Shown in pieces: positions 24,009-32,785 of a stretch of 32,785 nucleotides of DNA (its first letter is position 1; every line of letters begins with the position of its first letter). A program made the position numbers and the translations under genes. The notes below the pieces were generated by a model. It was not told where the DNA came from. It saw only the letters and a list, made by a program, of their open reading frames with translations, and ran no database searches. Source of the DNA: Prolixibacteraceae bacterium (GTDB lineage: Bacteria; Bacteroidota; Bacteroidia; Bacteroidales; Prolixibacteraceae); the NCBI GenBank assembly GCA_023228025.1, contig JALOCD010000046.1:1-32785 (forward strand), written 5' to 3'.

Positions 24009-25802
24009 CTAAAATTTATATTGCAATCCCGTTCTCAATGTACTCTCCAAATACCCGGGAATACCCGAATATGGCGGGGTTAAAGAATTTCCCGGCAGTT
24101 CGGTTCCGAAATGGTAAAGATTTCCCGTCATAGCCAATTGCCAGGTCAGCTTTTTTAGGATATTCCAGTCAAAGCTGCCGGTAGCCAGCAAATTTTTATT
24201 GGCGGTGAAAGGGGTCATCGTGCTGAGGCAATATTGCAATTGTCCTTTTAATTTGAATTTTTTACTCACTTTCCAACTCATTCCGCCGGTGGCAGTGAGC
24301 AGGGTGAGGTTGATCAAAACCGTCGCATTTTTGAACCACATGAGGCTGAAATCCGGACTGATTTTCTTGTTGAAAAATGTGGGGACATAAAGGATCAGAG
24401 CGGTTTGGGTATTGTTGTTCGTTGTTACGTTTAGGATTGTTTCATTGTATTTGCTCCAGGTATAGGTACCACTCAGCAGGTTGCTCATGGTGGAGTTGCT
24501 CCAGGTATAAGCCGGGTTGATGCTGAGTTCGTTGCTTACACTTTTATATCCTGACAGTCCCGGCGAGTTAAAGCCAAAATTGTTAAAGCTGGCATTCATG
24601 CTGAAACGGTCGTTAAACTGCGTAAACACATTCACATTGGCGATGATCTGTTTGGTCAGGTCGGGGCCGGAAACGCGGCTCAGGTTACCAAAACGTTCCC
24701 CGATGCTGGCTACAATGTTCATCTTCTTTTGCCAGGCGTTGAAGCGGGTATTCGCGAGGTATTCCATCCGGTCGTTGTTCATAAAAGGGTAGCCTGCGGT
24801 ATAATACCCGGCACCATAGTAGTTGAATTTGGTACCAATTTCCCAGTCTTTGCCCTTTTTGAGAATTCCCAATGTTACTGCATTGTCCTTGCCGGTGGAG
24901 GTATGGGTGCTGATAAACGGCTTAAAATCTTCTACCGGTGAAGCAGATAGTGGCATATTCAGGTCGCGGGTGAAAAAGCTCTGTCCCAACTCAACAAAGT
25001 ACTTCCAACCCTTGTCGGTAGTGACATTCGCCAAAAAACTGACCACCATGTTTTCCTGCGGAACAATGGGAAATATGGGAGGCGAGGTAACAGAACCCGT
25101 TTTGTCCACAGATTTTACCACATTGAAACCGGCAAAGAATTTTCCCTCTTTCTCGAGACCGAATTGTGCCATCCACTGGTTTCGCTGGTAAGCGCCAACG
25201 ATTCCATCGGATGGTGGGATGAGCGTGGGTGCCAGGTAATTCACCGGACTTTGTGAAACCCCGCGAAACAACTTCAACCGGAATTTTCCAGGAGATAAGT
25301 TAACGCCATAACCGAATATTCCAAGATCTCCTGTACTCAGATCGCTGTACTTGAGGTATTGCGTGCCCAGCACAAACTCTGTACTGCCAATTTTTGGGCG
25401 CAGTCCAAAATTATTTGCCGGATTGGTCAGAAACTGCCAGAAACTTAATTTCGGAGCTCCGGGCAGATTAAAATTGTTCAGGTTTGGATTGAACCCACCA
25501 AATCCCGGACTGAATCCGCTCAATCCCGGACTCAGGCTAAAATTGAAATTGACCGGAATTTTCCATTTCCCGATGTTGAAGATGGGGTTAAAGGTATACC
25601 GGAACAGGCTCCATGGTCGGCGGGCTTTGTAGAAATCCGGAACGGGTGAGCCAGGGGTTTTATCGAGCCCGTAGCCTTCGTACCAAATCCCCATATCGCC
25701 GCTGAGGATGAAGATTTTCTTCTTCTTTTCCTTTTCCTGTGCACTTGCCTGAAAAGCCAGGAACAAAGTGAGGAGTACTGCTATTTTAGTTAAATGGTTC
25801 AT
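24009..25802 (-). CDS. Putative outer-membrane beta-barrel protein (597 aa) in the RHS operon
   Basis: The start is placed at ATG 25802 because it gives a proper signal peptide (MNHLTKIAVLLTLFLAFQAS, then AQ); the frame stays open 16 codons further upstream. An Asn/Pro/Gly-rich stretch follows about 70 residues into the mature protein (SPGLSGFSPGFGGFNPNLNN and on to LPGAP). The remainder is a succession of amphipathic strands typical of a large barrel (KYSDLSTGDLGIFGYGVNLS, FRLKLFRGVS, WKYFVELGQSFFTRDL, TKFNYYGAGYYTAGYPF, LKLKGQLQYCLST-type strands). The protein ends in LESTLRTGLQYKF, a C-terminal aromatic strand as used for barrel insertion. It begins 112 bases after the RHS stop and ends 25 bases before the 301-residue gene. 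It could be the channel or surface receptor of the operon. The exact family is not recognised. Confidence 0.78.
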   Translation of the reverse strand: MNHLTKIAVLLTLFLAFQASAQEKEKKKKIFILSGDMGIWYEGYGLDKTPGSPVPDFYKARRPWSLFRYTFNPIFNIGKWKIPVNFNFSLSPGLSGFSPGFGGFNPNLNNFNLPGAPKLSFWQFLTNPANNFGLRPKIGSTEFVLGTQYLKYSDLSTGDLGIFGYGVNLSPGKFRLKLFRGVSQSPVNYLAPTLIPPSDGIVGAYQRNQWMAQFGLEKEGKFFAGFNVVKSVDKTGSVTSPPIFPIVPQENMVVSFLANVTTDKGWKYFVELGQSFFTRDLNMPLSASPVEDFKPFISTHTSTGKDNAVTLGILKKGKDWEIGTKFNYYGAGYYTAGYPFMNNDRMEYLANTRFNAWQKKMNIVASIGERFGNLSRVSGPDLTKQIIANVNVFTQFNDRFSMNASFNNFGFNSPGLSGYKSVSNELSINPAYTWSNSTMSNLLSGTYTWSKYNETILNVTTNNNTQTALILYVPTFFNKKISPDFSLMWFKNATVLINLTLLTATGGMSWKVSKKFKLKGQLQYCLSTMTPFTANKNLLATGSFDWNILKKLTWQLAMTGNLYHFGTELPGNSLTPPYSGIPGYLESTLRTGLQYKF

Positions 25803-25914
25803 TGTTATATTATCATTATTGAGCAATTTGTATTTTTCATTCAACATCATTTGTTCGATGGATGCTGAGTTCAGTCAAGCCCTGAATTTCAGAAGGGACT
25901 AAATGTCTTTTCCC

Positions 25915-28900
25915 TCAATGAATAGATTCATTCTTATAGTATTGCTTATTGATATCTGGCCTAGAGGCAGAGCCATTAAAGCCACTCACAGCGTCAAGAA
26001 TTTGCCATACTGGTGCATCTGTACCACTTTGGCCACCACCCCTGGTATTCCAGAAAAAGCTTCCCAATGTTTCACCAAACGCATTTTTGAGTGAATTCTT
26101 ACCATATTCTTCTTCTTTTTTTGCTTGAGCTTCCTTCCAACCTATTCCATGAGTAAGATACCAATCATTACTTTTTTGCATATCTATTTTCATTTGAATT
26201 TTTTCCCGTTGCTCTTCGCTTTCTTTTGATTCCGGAATCATAAAATTCGGACCTTTAGCATTATCTTTCGTTTCATTGATTTCAATAGGCTTAAAAGGAG
26301 GAGGAGGATCTGAGGCCTTCTTGGTAATCTCAACTACTTTTTGTGGTTTTGAAACTATAGGATAATTTGAATCATCTCCTTTTGTAGAAATAGGTATAGT
26401 TTTGAGAGCGGTTTTTGGATCTTCTTCTCCGCCATCCAGGTCAATAAATTGTATCGGTTTATTCCCTGCAAACTGAAATGGAGTATACCAGGGATATTTT
26501 TTTGTTAACGGGTCAACAGATAAAAATTTACCCAAGCGTGGGTCGTATATCCTTAACCCATAGTCCTGCTGGTTTCCATCGCCCTTCACTTCATTATCAT
26601 TTTCCTTCCCATTGAAACCGTATCTGTATTTTCCCCCACTAAAACTTCTCCCCGGCATCTGCATTCCAAACGCGTAATAATCCTGCCAGCTTAAAATTTC
26701 TGCCTGATAGGTGATCGCTCCGGTGGTGGTTGTGGGTATTTTGCGGTCGGTGATGGTAGCAAGCACATTGCCAAGATGATTCGTGAGTTCATACTGCTTG
26801 AAACCGCGGTTGACGGTCAGGTATGCGTCGTCTGTTGTATTGACCGGAGTCGCAGTGATGACCGTATCAGGTGCGTAGAGCCCTATCCGGCTGCTGCCAT
26901 AAATAGCTGACTCACTCCAGAATAGCTTTGGCGTTGTTCCCCCGGTTGACGGAATCTTGTATGCGTAAGTAGCCATTGCATTGCCTTGTGCATCCCTAAC
27001 ATAAAATGTCTGGCCATTTTGTAAAGGAGTGCCATTGGATACCTGCTTCATGATCCGGTTGCCCAGGGCATCGTACTGGAAACGAAGGTTGGGACCGGTA
27101 CTTTTTGTGATTTGAGTGATCTTGTTCTGCAGGTTCCACTCTATTTGGGTAATTTTTTCGGCAACATCACTGATTAAATTACCAATCTGGTTGTAGCCAT
27201 AATTGTTCGGATTTTGTGTGTCAATATCCGTGTTGTAACTGCCGTCCGGAACCTGGTCTTTTACCTGGGCCAGTCTGTTGGTTGCATTGGCTGGTATACT
27301 TGTGGCCGGATTGTAGGTACCATTCGCGGTATCATAATAAAAGTAATCAAGGTTGTCCATGGCAGGGGTCGCAGCCGTACCATGTTGTGTCTTGTTTTCA
27401 ATATTTCCATCAGCATCATAACCAAATGTACCACCGTATGCATCGTTCTGAAGCATGGACATGCTGGTCCCACTGATTTTCCACGCATGCTGCGAAGTGA
27501 TCCGGTTGAGCTGGTCGTAGGTATAGTTGTAACCATTGTTGCCGAGGGTTTTTATTTGGGTGTACATACGGCTGATGTTCCCGTTGTACAGGGGTTTTAC
27601 TAACCCTGCAGATGACTGTAACCCGTCAAGGCAGTTATTACCTTGTATGGCAGTATAGTCGGCAGGGTAATAATCCAGCACATACCCAAAGGCATCGCGT
27701 GCCACGGGGTTGTTGATGGCGCCATAGCCCGGACCATTAAAGCCATTGCCAAACAGCATTCCGATCGTGTACATATAAACGGGTATACCACCAATGGTAA
27801 ATATTTGCGGTGAGGTTGGTGGAGTGCCCGGGACTATCGGGGCGATGATGCCATCCTGACCCATGTCGGTTTTGGTCGTGTCGGTGGTGCCGTTCACCCC
27901 TTTGATCCATCCCTGCAGTGTGTACATATAATCAAGTCCCTGTACTTTGTCGCTACCCAGCTCCATACGGGCAAGCGGACCGTGACAGTAGTATTTGTAT
28001 TCGGCATCGGTTTCCCATACCACTCCGTTGGTGCTTGTTTTTACCTGTGTTAAACGGTTGGCCGCATCGTAACTGTACTTGTGGATAAACTGATCCATAA
28101 AGCCCCGTTGGTAGGTTATCCAGTTTACTTTCCCGCTTTGCAGGTCATAATCGTATTCCATGGATTTATCCCCAATGATGCCATTGGGATAATCCTGAAT
28201 AAGTTGATATACATTGCCTTCTATGTCATAAGTATAATGAGAGGCATGGAAGTACTCCTTGTTTGAGAGCTTTGCCGATGTTTCAAAACTTAAAACGGAT
28301 GCGATTCGCTTGCGCAAATTTCGTTGCCCCACAGCTCCAAATTTTTGGGAGATGGCTGGCAGGTAGGATTCGTCATATTGTGAAAGGGTAATCTCGGTGC
28401 GGGTAGACAAACTGTTGATAAAACTGATCCAGCCATTGAAATTTTTGGTAAAAACGGGATTGATCGCCCCGGATTTCAACTTGCCTGACTCAACCGCACG
28501 TCCCAGCAAATCATATCTGGTATAGCTGTAGAAATCGCCTTCCAGTTTTTGCTGTGCGTTTTGTGAAGCGACAATCCTGCCAAGACCATCATAGAAGAAA
28601 CGGCTCTCTCCTGCATCCGGTGTTTTTTGCCAGACTGCCTCGTTCAACGTATTGAAACGATACAAGGTCGTTTTAAAGTGCGCAGGTAAATTTGCAGAGG
28701 TATAGCCTGCCTGCCGGGATAATTGTACCTGTAGGGCTTGGTTATGATCCAACAATTTTACGCCTGCCGGGGGTACGGTTTTAACAAGATTTCCCGCCTG
28801 ATCGTAGTAATATAAGGTGTAGTGGTATTGTTTGTCCTCATATTTCATGTTAAATACTTCCAGCGCTTTCAGGCATTTGGCATAATAACGCTGCAAGAGA

Positions 28901-31900
28901 TCGGTTTTCATGCTGTCCACCCAGGAGTTGTAACGGTTACTGGTGTTACTATTTGCTGTTGCCAAAAGGTCCCTCACACAATTGTTGACATAAGGATATG
29001 GAGGCAGCACTTTTATGCTGTCGCACAATGTTCTCACGGGTGGGCATTGGTTCATTCCCCAGCAATCAACATGGCCTTTCACTACGACTGTTGTCAGGTT
29101 GCTGAGCGTTGTGCCAGTAAGTACTTTAAGGATGAAATCCCTGGTAATACCATTTTGAACCAGAGACAGATCGGGGGTAATGCTGATGATATTTTTTATA
29201 TTGCTCCAGTTTACGATACCCGGGTTGTTTTGCAAAGAAATTGAACACTTGTTGTCTTTGCCATTGATGTTAAAATAGTTCAGGTTGATGACAAAATTCT
29301 CAGTAGTAGTATTAATTGAAACGTTAGCCACTTGTCCGCCGTTGTTATTCTGAAGAATGGCAGGTAGTTGGGTTTGAAGTTGAATCGGTGAAGGCAGTAT
29401 ATTATAGGCTGCGATAAAATTGATAATATCATTGAGATAATCTTTCGCTGCGGTAAGATAGGGTGTGGATTGTGAACAAACAGGTATTACCGTTTCATTA
29501 CAACCGGCAAGAAAATTACATTTTGTATTAAAATGTTTGATCTTTGTCACATTATTGGGATACAAAATTTGTATATCAAAACTACAATTCGCGTTGCCCG
29601 GGCAGGAAATATTGCTGATACAACATACCGAAACAGGTGCGACATATCCCGTATTAGTTTTCAGGTAAGGAAAATAAATGGTATCACACGTCCTGAAAGC
29701 AATGCATAAAGTAGTATCATTGGAGTGGGATCCAACGATAGCAGTAACGCCTGTACTACCGATTGATGTAGGGATTTGCAAGTTATATAATCCATAGTTA
29801 GCATTATTGTGCAAATTCAAAATCATGTTATTCAAGAGATTGGTCAGGTCGGTGACAACTTCACAGGATGGATCTGAAGTTCCGCCACAAAGTGTATTCG
29901 CTACCTGTTGATTGATGCTTGCGGACTGGCCTGCAATGACCTGTGCAAATTCGCAGGGGTCGTCGTAATTGGTAACACTGCTTACATCAATTGAAATTCC
30001 TGCATCAGCCATTACATTGAGAATATTGTCCAGACTGGTGCCAAATCGATTTTGCTTGTCCTTGTAAAGCAACCAGGCAAACGGATTGGACGATGACTGG
30101 CACGGTTGAAAATTATGCAGGGAGGCAAAATTTGGTACATTCCAGGAGAACTGTGCCCAGCCATTGTAATCCTTCGCGCCAATACAACGTGAATTGCAGT
30201 TATTGGCATCTGCATAAGCATTCATACTTCCTTGTATCACTTCATTCTTTGCCGATAAATAGAGCGAGCGGAGGAAGGTCCATTCAAGGTCTGCTAAATT
30301 GGGATCTGTTCCAAAACCGTGTGTATTTAAATAATTTGTTGGCAGGTTGCACGGAGGCGCGGCAGGATTCATCGCGGGAGGTGAGCCTTGTTGGTTTGGA
30401 GGAGGATTGTTGTGGGCACACCAGGCCATCTGCATGGCAAATTCATCGGCAGGTATGGTCGCGGAACAGCCGTAATTCTTAAGCTTATTTAAGAGGGCAG
30501 TTTTGATAGCCGGATTTGCATTGTTCAAGAACCACGGGTCCTTGTTCAACAATTGCTCGTACGGTTTAACGTTGGTATTGGGAAGCGGACTACCCTGGGT
30601 AAAATAGCCTTTGGTAACAGCATCCCCAAAATACTGTGTTGAAAGAATCTGGGCATCAAAATCCAGGGTAGCGTCAATCTGACCGGAACTGCACCAGCCC
30701 AGCAGGCAATGTTCGGGGTGCATTGGGAGGAGCTTTTCCGCATACTCAGGCAGCCAATTGTTAACCAGGTCGCTGTAATTGGCAAAATTGGATGGAAACA
30801 AGGCGAGGTTGATTTGTGCAAGCGTAGGTAGAGCGGGTAATATATTGCCAGGATTAAAAATAGAGAGCGGATAGGTGCTGGCATCGATGGTGCCAATGGC
30901 ATTTCTCGTAAATTGTGCATATTGGCCACCCGGCGAAATATCGGCCAGCATCATGGACCGGATATTGTCACAGCGGTTGGGATTGGGTTTGCAGTATGTT
31001 GTATCGCAGGTAGTGGTATTGACCGGCGGTTGGGCACAATCGGCACAACTCCTGTAACAATCCATGGTATCTACACGGGAAAGCTCATCATGCAAAATAG
31101 CATCCCACTGTGATTTGCAGGTATCTTTCAGGACTTCAGCGATGTATGCCAGGGCGGCCTGCCGGTTTACCTTAATTATTTTTGTGATAGTATATGTACC
31201 TATCCCAAGCGTCTTAACGATGTGACGTGGATAGGATCCGGTGCTGCTGTTGTTGTTACAATTCAAATCAGTTTTTCCATTACCGTTCAGCAAATTTCCA
31301 ATGGTTCCGGAATAGGCAACCAACGGGGTGCCCGTACAACTTTCAGTATGGTTGAGTGTAATAGCTATGTCATAAATACAATCCAGGCAAACCGGGAAAC
31401 CGGTACATAACTCTGCCGTGAGTGTTTCCGGATTGATCGCATAATCGAATGTATAATCGCTATTGTCGGTCGTTACCACGAACTGGTGCTCAATGACAAG
31501 CGTTTTATCGACCGGATCCATCACATTTTTATTCATCAGTGAGATATCGATGCTATTTGTCGTTTGATTGGCGAGTGGATCAAGATTGTCGGGCGCTTTC
31601 CCGGCCAATGCCGTGGCGATGATTTTTCCTTCGGGATTAATATAAGAGACCGAAACCTGTCGGTTGGGATCCATCACTGCGTTCTTCTTGTACCTCAACG
31701 CATCGCCAACCTCCGTACCAAACATGCGGTCAAGCTCTTCCTGGTTGGGAGCGGCATAATAGAATCTTGTTTCGTGATTGTTAACAAATTGAAAAGCAGT
31801 ACCTACTCCGCTTTGAGCAGCCACTCTTCCTGTATTATCCTGCAAATAACTCTGTTGAGTAAACGGGAAACCCCCTGCGTCGGGAATAAATGCGTTAAAC

Positions 31901-32785
31901 CCAAGTTTATTCGGATTATTGGTTGAATAATAGGCTGCCGCTCCCATGATACCGGTGGTGGCATCAGGCTGGGGAAATAACCTATTGGTGTTGGGACAAG
32001 TGAAGTTTGGTTTATCAAAGTCCTGCCAGTTGTACGGTTTTCTTGTGGTATTGGGTGAGTTTACATTGTTGCTGATGTTCAACAATGGTAAATATTCGAG
32101 TTTTTTAGAATTGGTTGGAACGGGTAAAATATTTACGGCAGGCCTGCCCTGGTAATCGTATATGGTCTCACCTGCTATCACTTCCCGCTCTTTTACACTT
32201 CCCGGTTGAAAACAATCGGAGCTTTCAGACAGTAGTTGGTTAGTTGGCAATTGTGGTTCCAGGTTTATTCCGGTTACAGTTTGCCTTGAACGGAAGGTGC
32301 CATCCAAATATCCCACCATATCACTGCGCTTTCCATCCTCTGCAAATGTGGAAGCTGCCTGCCAGTTCATTTTGTCTGCCGAATGCGCGTTGCCATGGTA
32401 GAACTTATTGGCAAAAGTGGATACCCTTCCATTCTCAACCCCACTCCACCTGCAATACACCGGACTTTCAAGATTATTACCGCCCCTTCCAATGGCCCTC
32501 ACCCTGTATAGCAAATAGCCTCTTTCAAAAACCAACGGAAAACGATAGTAAGTTTCATTTATAGAGACTCTCGTACTGTTGTCCTTAAAATTGAAAGGAA
32601 TGTTCAAAGGATTTACCGGTACTGAATAATTATCGGTGTAATCATCGGCAAATGTGTATTCCAATTCATACTTTTCAGCATCTGGTACACTATTCCAGTT
32701 GATAACCAGTTCGTCGGTTGCCTGATCCTCACAAGCAGTAAGTCCCGTTGGAAAAATATTGTAATTGATCCGGGTAAGCCGTTCT
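25915..32785 (-). CDS. Giant RHS/YD-repeat surface protein, N-terminus outside the window
   Basis: The frame is open through the right edge, so at least 2289 residues are present and the start lies beyond 32785. The visible N-terminus has an FN3-like segment (VINWNSVPDAEKYELEYTF). A Cys-rich middle follows (30955-31415 and 29475-29710). YD repeats begin near 28810 (YYDQAGNLVKTVPPAG, FYDGLGRIVASQNAQ, YSYDAANRLTQVKTS, YDADGNIENKTQHG, FQYDALGNRIMKQVS). The RHS core lies at about 26440-26640 (RYGFNGKENDNEV, YGLRIYDPRLGKFLSVDPL, FQFAGNKPIQFIDLDGG). Beyond it is a tail of about 170 residues with DPPPPFKP and FFWNTRGGG. RHS repeats form a hollow beta-shell, and the core usually marks a boundary before a variable tip, often a toxin; this tail matches no toxin I know. 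It is the first visible gene of the four-gene operon. Confidence 0.9.
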   Translation of the reverse strand, partial: ERLTRINYNIFPTGLTACEDQATDELVINWNSVPDAEKYELEYTFADDYTDNYSVPVNPLNIPFNFKDNSTRVSINETYYRFPLVFERGYLLYRVRAIGRGGNNLESPVYCRWSGVENGRVSTFANKFYHGNAHSADKMNWQAASTFAEDGKRSDMVGYLDGTFRSRQTVTGINLEPQLPTNQLLSESSDCFQPGSVKEREVIAGETIYDYQGRPAVNILPVPTNSKKLEYLPLLNISNNVNSPNTTRKPYNWQDFDKPNFTCPNTNRLFPQPDATTGIMGAAAYYSTNNPNKLGFNAFIPDAGGFPFTQQSYLQDNTGRVAAQSGVGTAFQFVNNHETRFYYAAPNQEELDRMFGTEVGDALRYKKNAVMDPNRQVSVSYINPEGKIIATALAGKAPDNLDPLANQTTNSIDISLMNKNVMDPVDKTLVIEHQFVVTTDNSDYTFDYAINPETLTAELCTGFPVCLDCIYDIAITLNHTESCTGTPLVAYSGTIGNLLNGNGKTDLNCNNNSSTGSYPRHIVKTLGIGTYTITKIIKVNRQAALAYIAEVLKDTCKSQWDAILHDELSRVDTMDCYRSCADCAQPPVNTTTCDTTYCKPNPNRCDNIRSMMLADISPGGQYAQFTRNAIGTIDASTYPLSIFNPGNILPALPTLAQINLALFPSNFANYSDLVNNWLPEYAEKLLPMHPEHCLLGWCSSGQIDATLDFDAQILSTQYFGDAVTKGYFTQGSPLPNTNVKPYEQLLNKDPWFLNNANPAIKTALLNKLKNYGCSATIPADEFAMQMAWCAHNNPPPNQQGSPPAMNPAAPPCNLPTNYLNTHGFGTDPNLADLEWTFLRSLYLSAKNEVIQGSMNAYADANNCNSRCIGAKDYNGWAQFSWNVPNFASLHNFQPCQSSSNPFAWLLYKDKQNRFGTSLDNILNVMADAGISIDVSSVTNYDDPCEFAQVIAGQSASINQQVANTLCGGTSDPSCEVVTDLTNLLNNMILNLHNNANYGLYNLQIPTSIGSTGVTAIVGSHSNDTTLCIAFRTCDTIYFPYLKTNTGYVAPVSVCCISNISCPGNANCSFDIQILYPNNVTKIKHFNTKCNFLAGCNETVIPVCSQSTPYLTAAKDYLNDIINFIAAYNILPSPIQLQTQLPAILQNNNGGQVANVSINTTTENFVINLNYFNINGKDNKCSISLQNNPGIVNWSNIKNIISITPDLSLVQNGITRDFILKVLTGTTLSNLTTVVVKGHVDCWGMNQCPPVRTLCDSIKVLPPYPYVNNCVRDLLATANSNTSNRYNSWVDSMKTDLLQRYYAKCLKALEVFNMKYEDKQYHYTLYYYDQAGNLVKTVPPAGVKLLDHNQALQVQLSRQAGYTSANLPAHFKTTLYRFNTLNEAVWQKTPDAGESRFFYDGLGRIVASQNAQQKLEGDFYSYTRYDLLGRAVESGKLKSGAINPVFTKNFNGWISFINSLSTRTEITLSQYDESYLPAISQKFGAVGQRNLRKRIASVLSFETSAKLSNKEYFHASHYTYDIEGNVYQLIQDYPNGIIGDKSMEYDYDLQSGKVNWITYQRGFMDQFIHKYSYDAANRLTQVKTSTNGVVWETDAEYKYYCHGPLARMELGSDKVQGLDYMYTLQGWIKGVNGTTDTTKTDMGQDGIIAPIVPGTPPTSPQIFTIGGIPVYMYTIGMLFGNGFNGPGYGAINNPVARDAFGYVLDYYPADYTAIQGNNCLDGLQSSAGLVKPLYNGNISRMYTQIKTLGNNGYNYTYDQLNRITSQHAWKISGTSMSMLQNDAYGGTFGYDADGNIENKTQHGTAATPAMDNLDYFYYDTANGTYNPATSIPANATNRLAQVKDQVPDGSYNTDIDTQNPNNYGYNQIGNLISDVAEKITQIEWNLQNKITQITKSTGPNLRFQYDALGNRIMKQVSNGTPLQNGQTFYVRDAQGNAMATYAYKIPSTGGTTPKLFWSESAIYGSSRIGLYAPDTVITATPVNTTDDAYLTVNRGFKQYELTNHLGNVLATITDRKIPTTTTGAITYQAEILSWQDYYAFGMQMPGRSFSGGKYRYGFNGKENDNEVKGDGNQQDYGLRIYDPRLGKFLSVDPLTKKYPWYTPFQFAGNKPIQFIDLDGGEEDPKTALKTIPISTKGDDSNYPIVSKPQKVVEITKKASDPPPPFKPIEINETKDNAKGPNFMIPESKESEEQREKIQMKIDMQKSNDWYLTHGIGWKEAQAKKEEEYGKNSLKNAFGETLGSFFWNTRGGGQSGTDAPVWQILDAVSGFNGSASRPDINKQYYKNESIH

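Noticed and set aside
27214..27603. Plus-strand frames antisense to the RHS gene (also 28822-29244, 30093-30482)
   Set aside because: The minus strand is continuously coding with YD repeats and the RHS core, and the antisense frames look like shadows with biased composition.

Overview
The window reads as a chromosomal segment of a Bacteroidota bacterium. The grounds are a complete SusC/SusD/SusE set, surface-type lipoprotein signals (Cys followed by Lys/Asp/Glu), a type IX secretion (T9SS) C-terminal sorting domain on an amylase, promoter boxes of the TAnnTTTG kind, and a giant RHS protein with the core motif common in this phylum. The class cannot be fixed from the sequence. There are no rRNA, tRNA, CRISPR or phage genes.

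Region 1 (1-13991) is a maltodextrin/starch utilisation locus. On the minus strand lie a partial beta-phosphoglucomutase (GTG start), an SLC45/GPH-like sugar permease and a LacI-family regulator. Divergently on the plus strand lie SusC, SusD, SusE, a SusF-like lipoprotein with three FN3-like repeats and three putative starch-binding modules, and a multidomain GH13 alpha-amylase exported by T9SS. The likely flow is: amylase and SusCDE/F capture and cut starch, TonB-driven SusC imports oligosaccharides, the permease carries maltose or maltodextrin over the inner membrane, and a phosphorylase (expected beyond the left edge) with beta-phosphoglucomutase feeds glycolysis. A perfect 14-bp palindrome of LacI-operator type sits between lacI and susC.

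Region 2 (13988-21117) is all minus strand and mostly proteins I do not recognise. It begins with a decayed, internally deleted copy of the DUF3592-like membrane protein encoded intact at 18703-19986. Next is a visibly AT-rich block (about 14.43-17.08 kb) holding a secreted protein of unknown function, a PP1/ApaH-like phosphatase and two small cytoplasmic proteins. After that come a large secreted protein, the intact DUF3592-like protein, a possible lipoprotein and a WG-repeat lipoprotein. The short sequence TTTTCGCTAACGCA occurs both in the repeat cluster before the amylase and at the broken edge of the pseudogene.

Region 3 (21118-21536) is non-coding and dominated by a roughly 200-bp imperfect palindrome with three matched blocks per arm around one centre, which looks like a MITE or a very long hairpin.

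Region 4 (21537-32785) is a minus-strand operon: a giant RHS/YD-repeat protein (at least 2289 residues, N-terminus outside the window), a 597-residue putative outer-membrane beta-barrel, a 301-residue exported protein and an OmpA-type peptidoglycan-binding protein. I consider this RHS-barrel-OmpA operon the best candidate for an undescribed surface system. Its function is inferred from architecture only.
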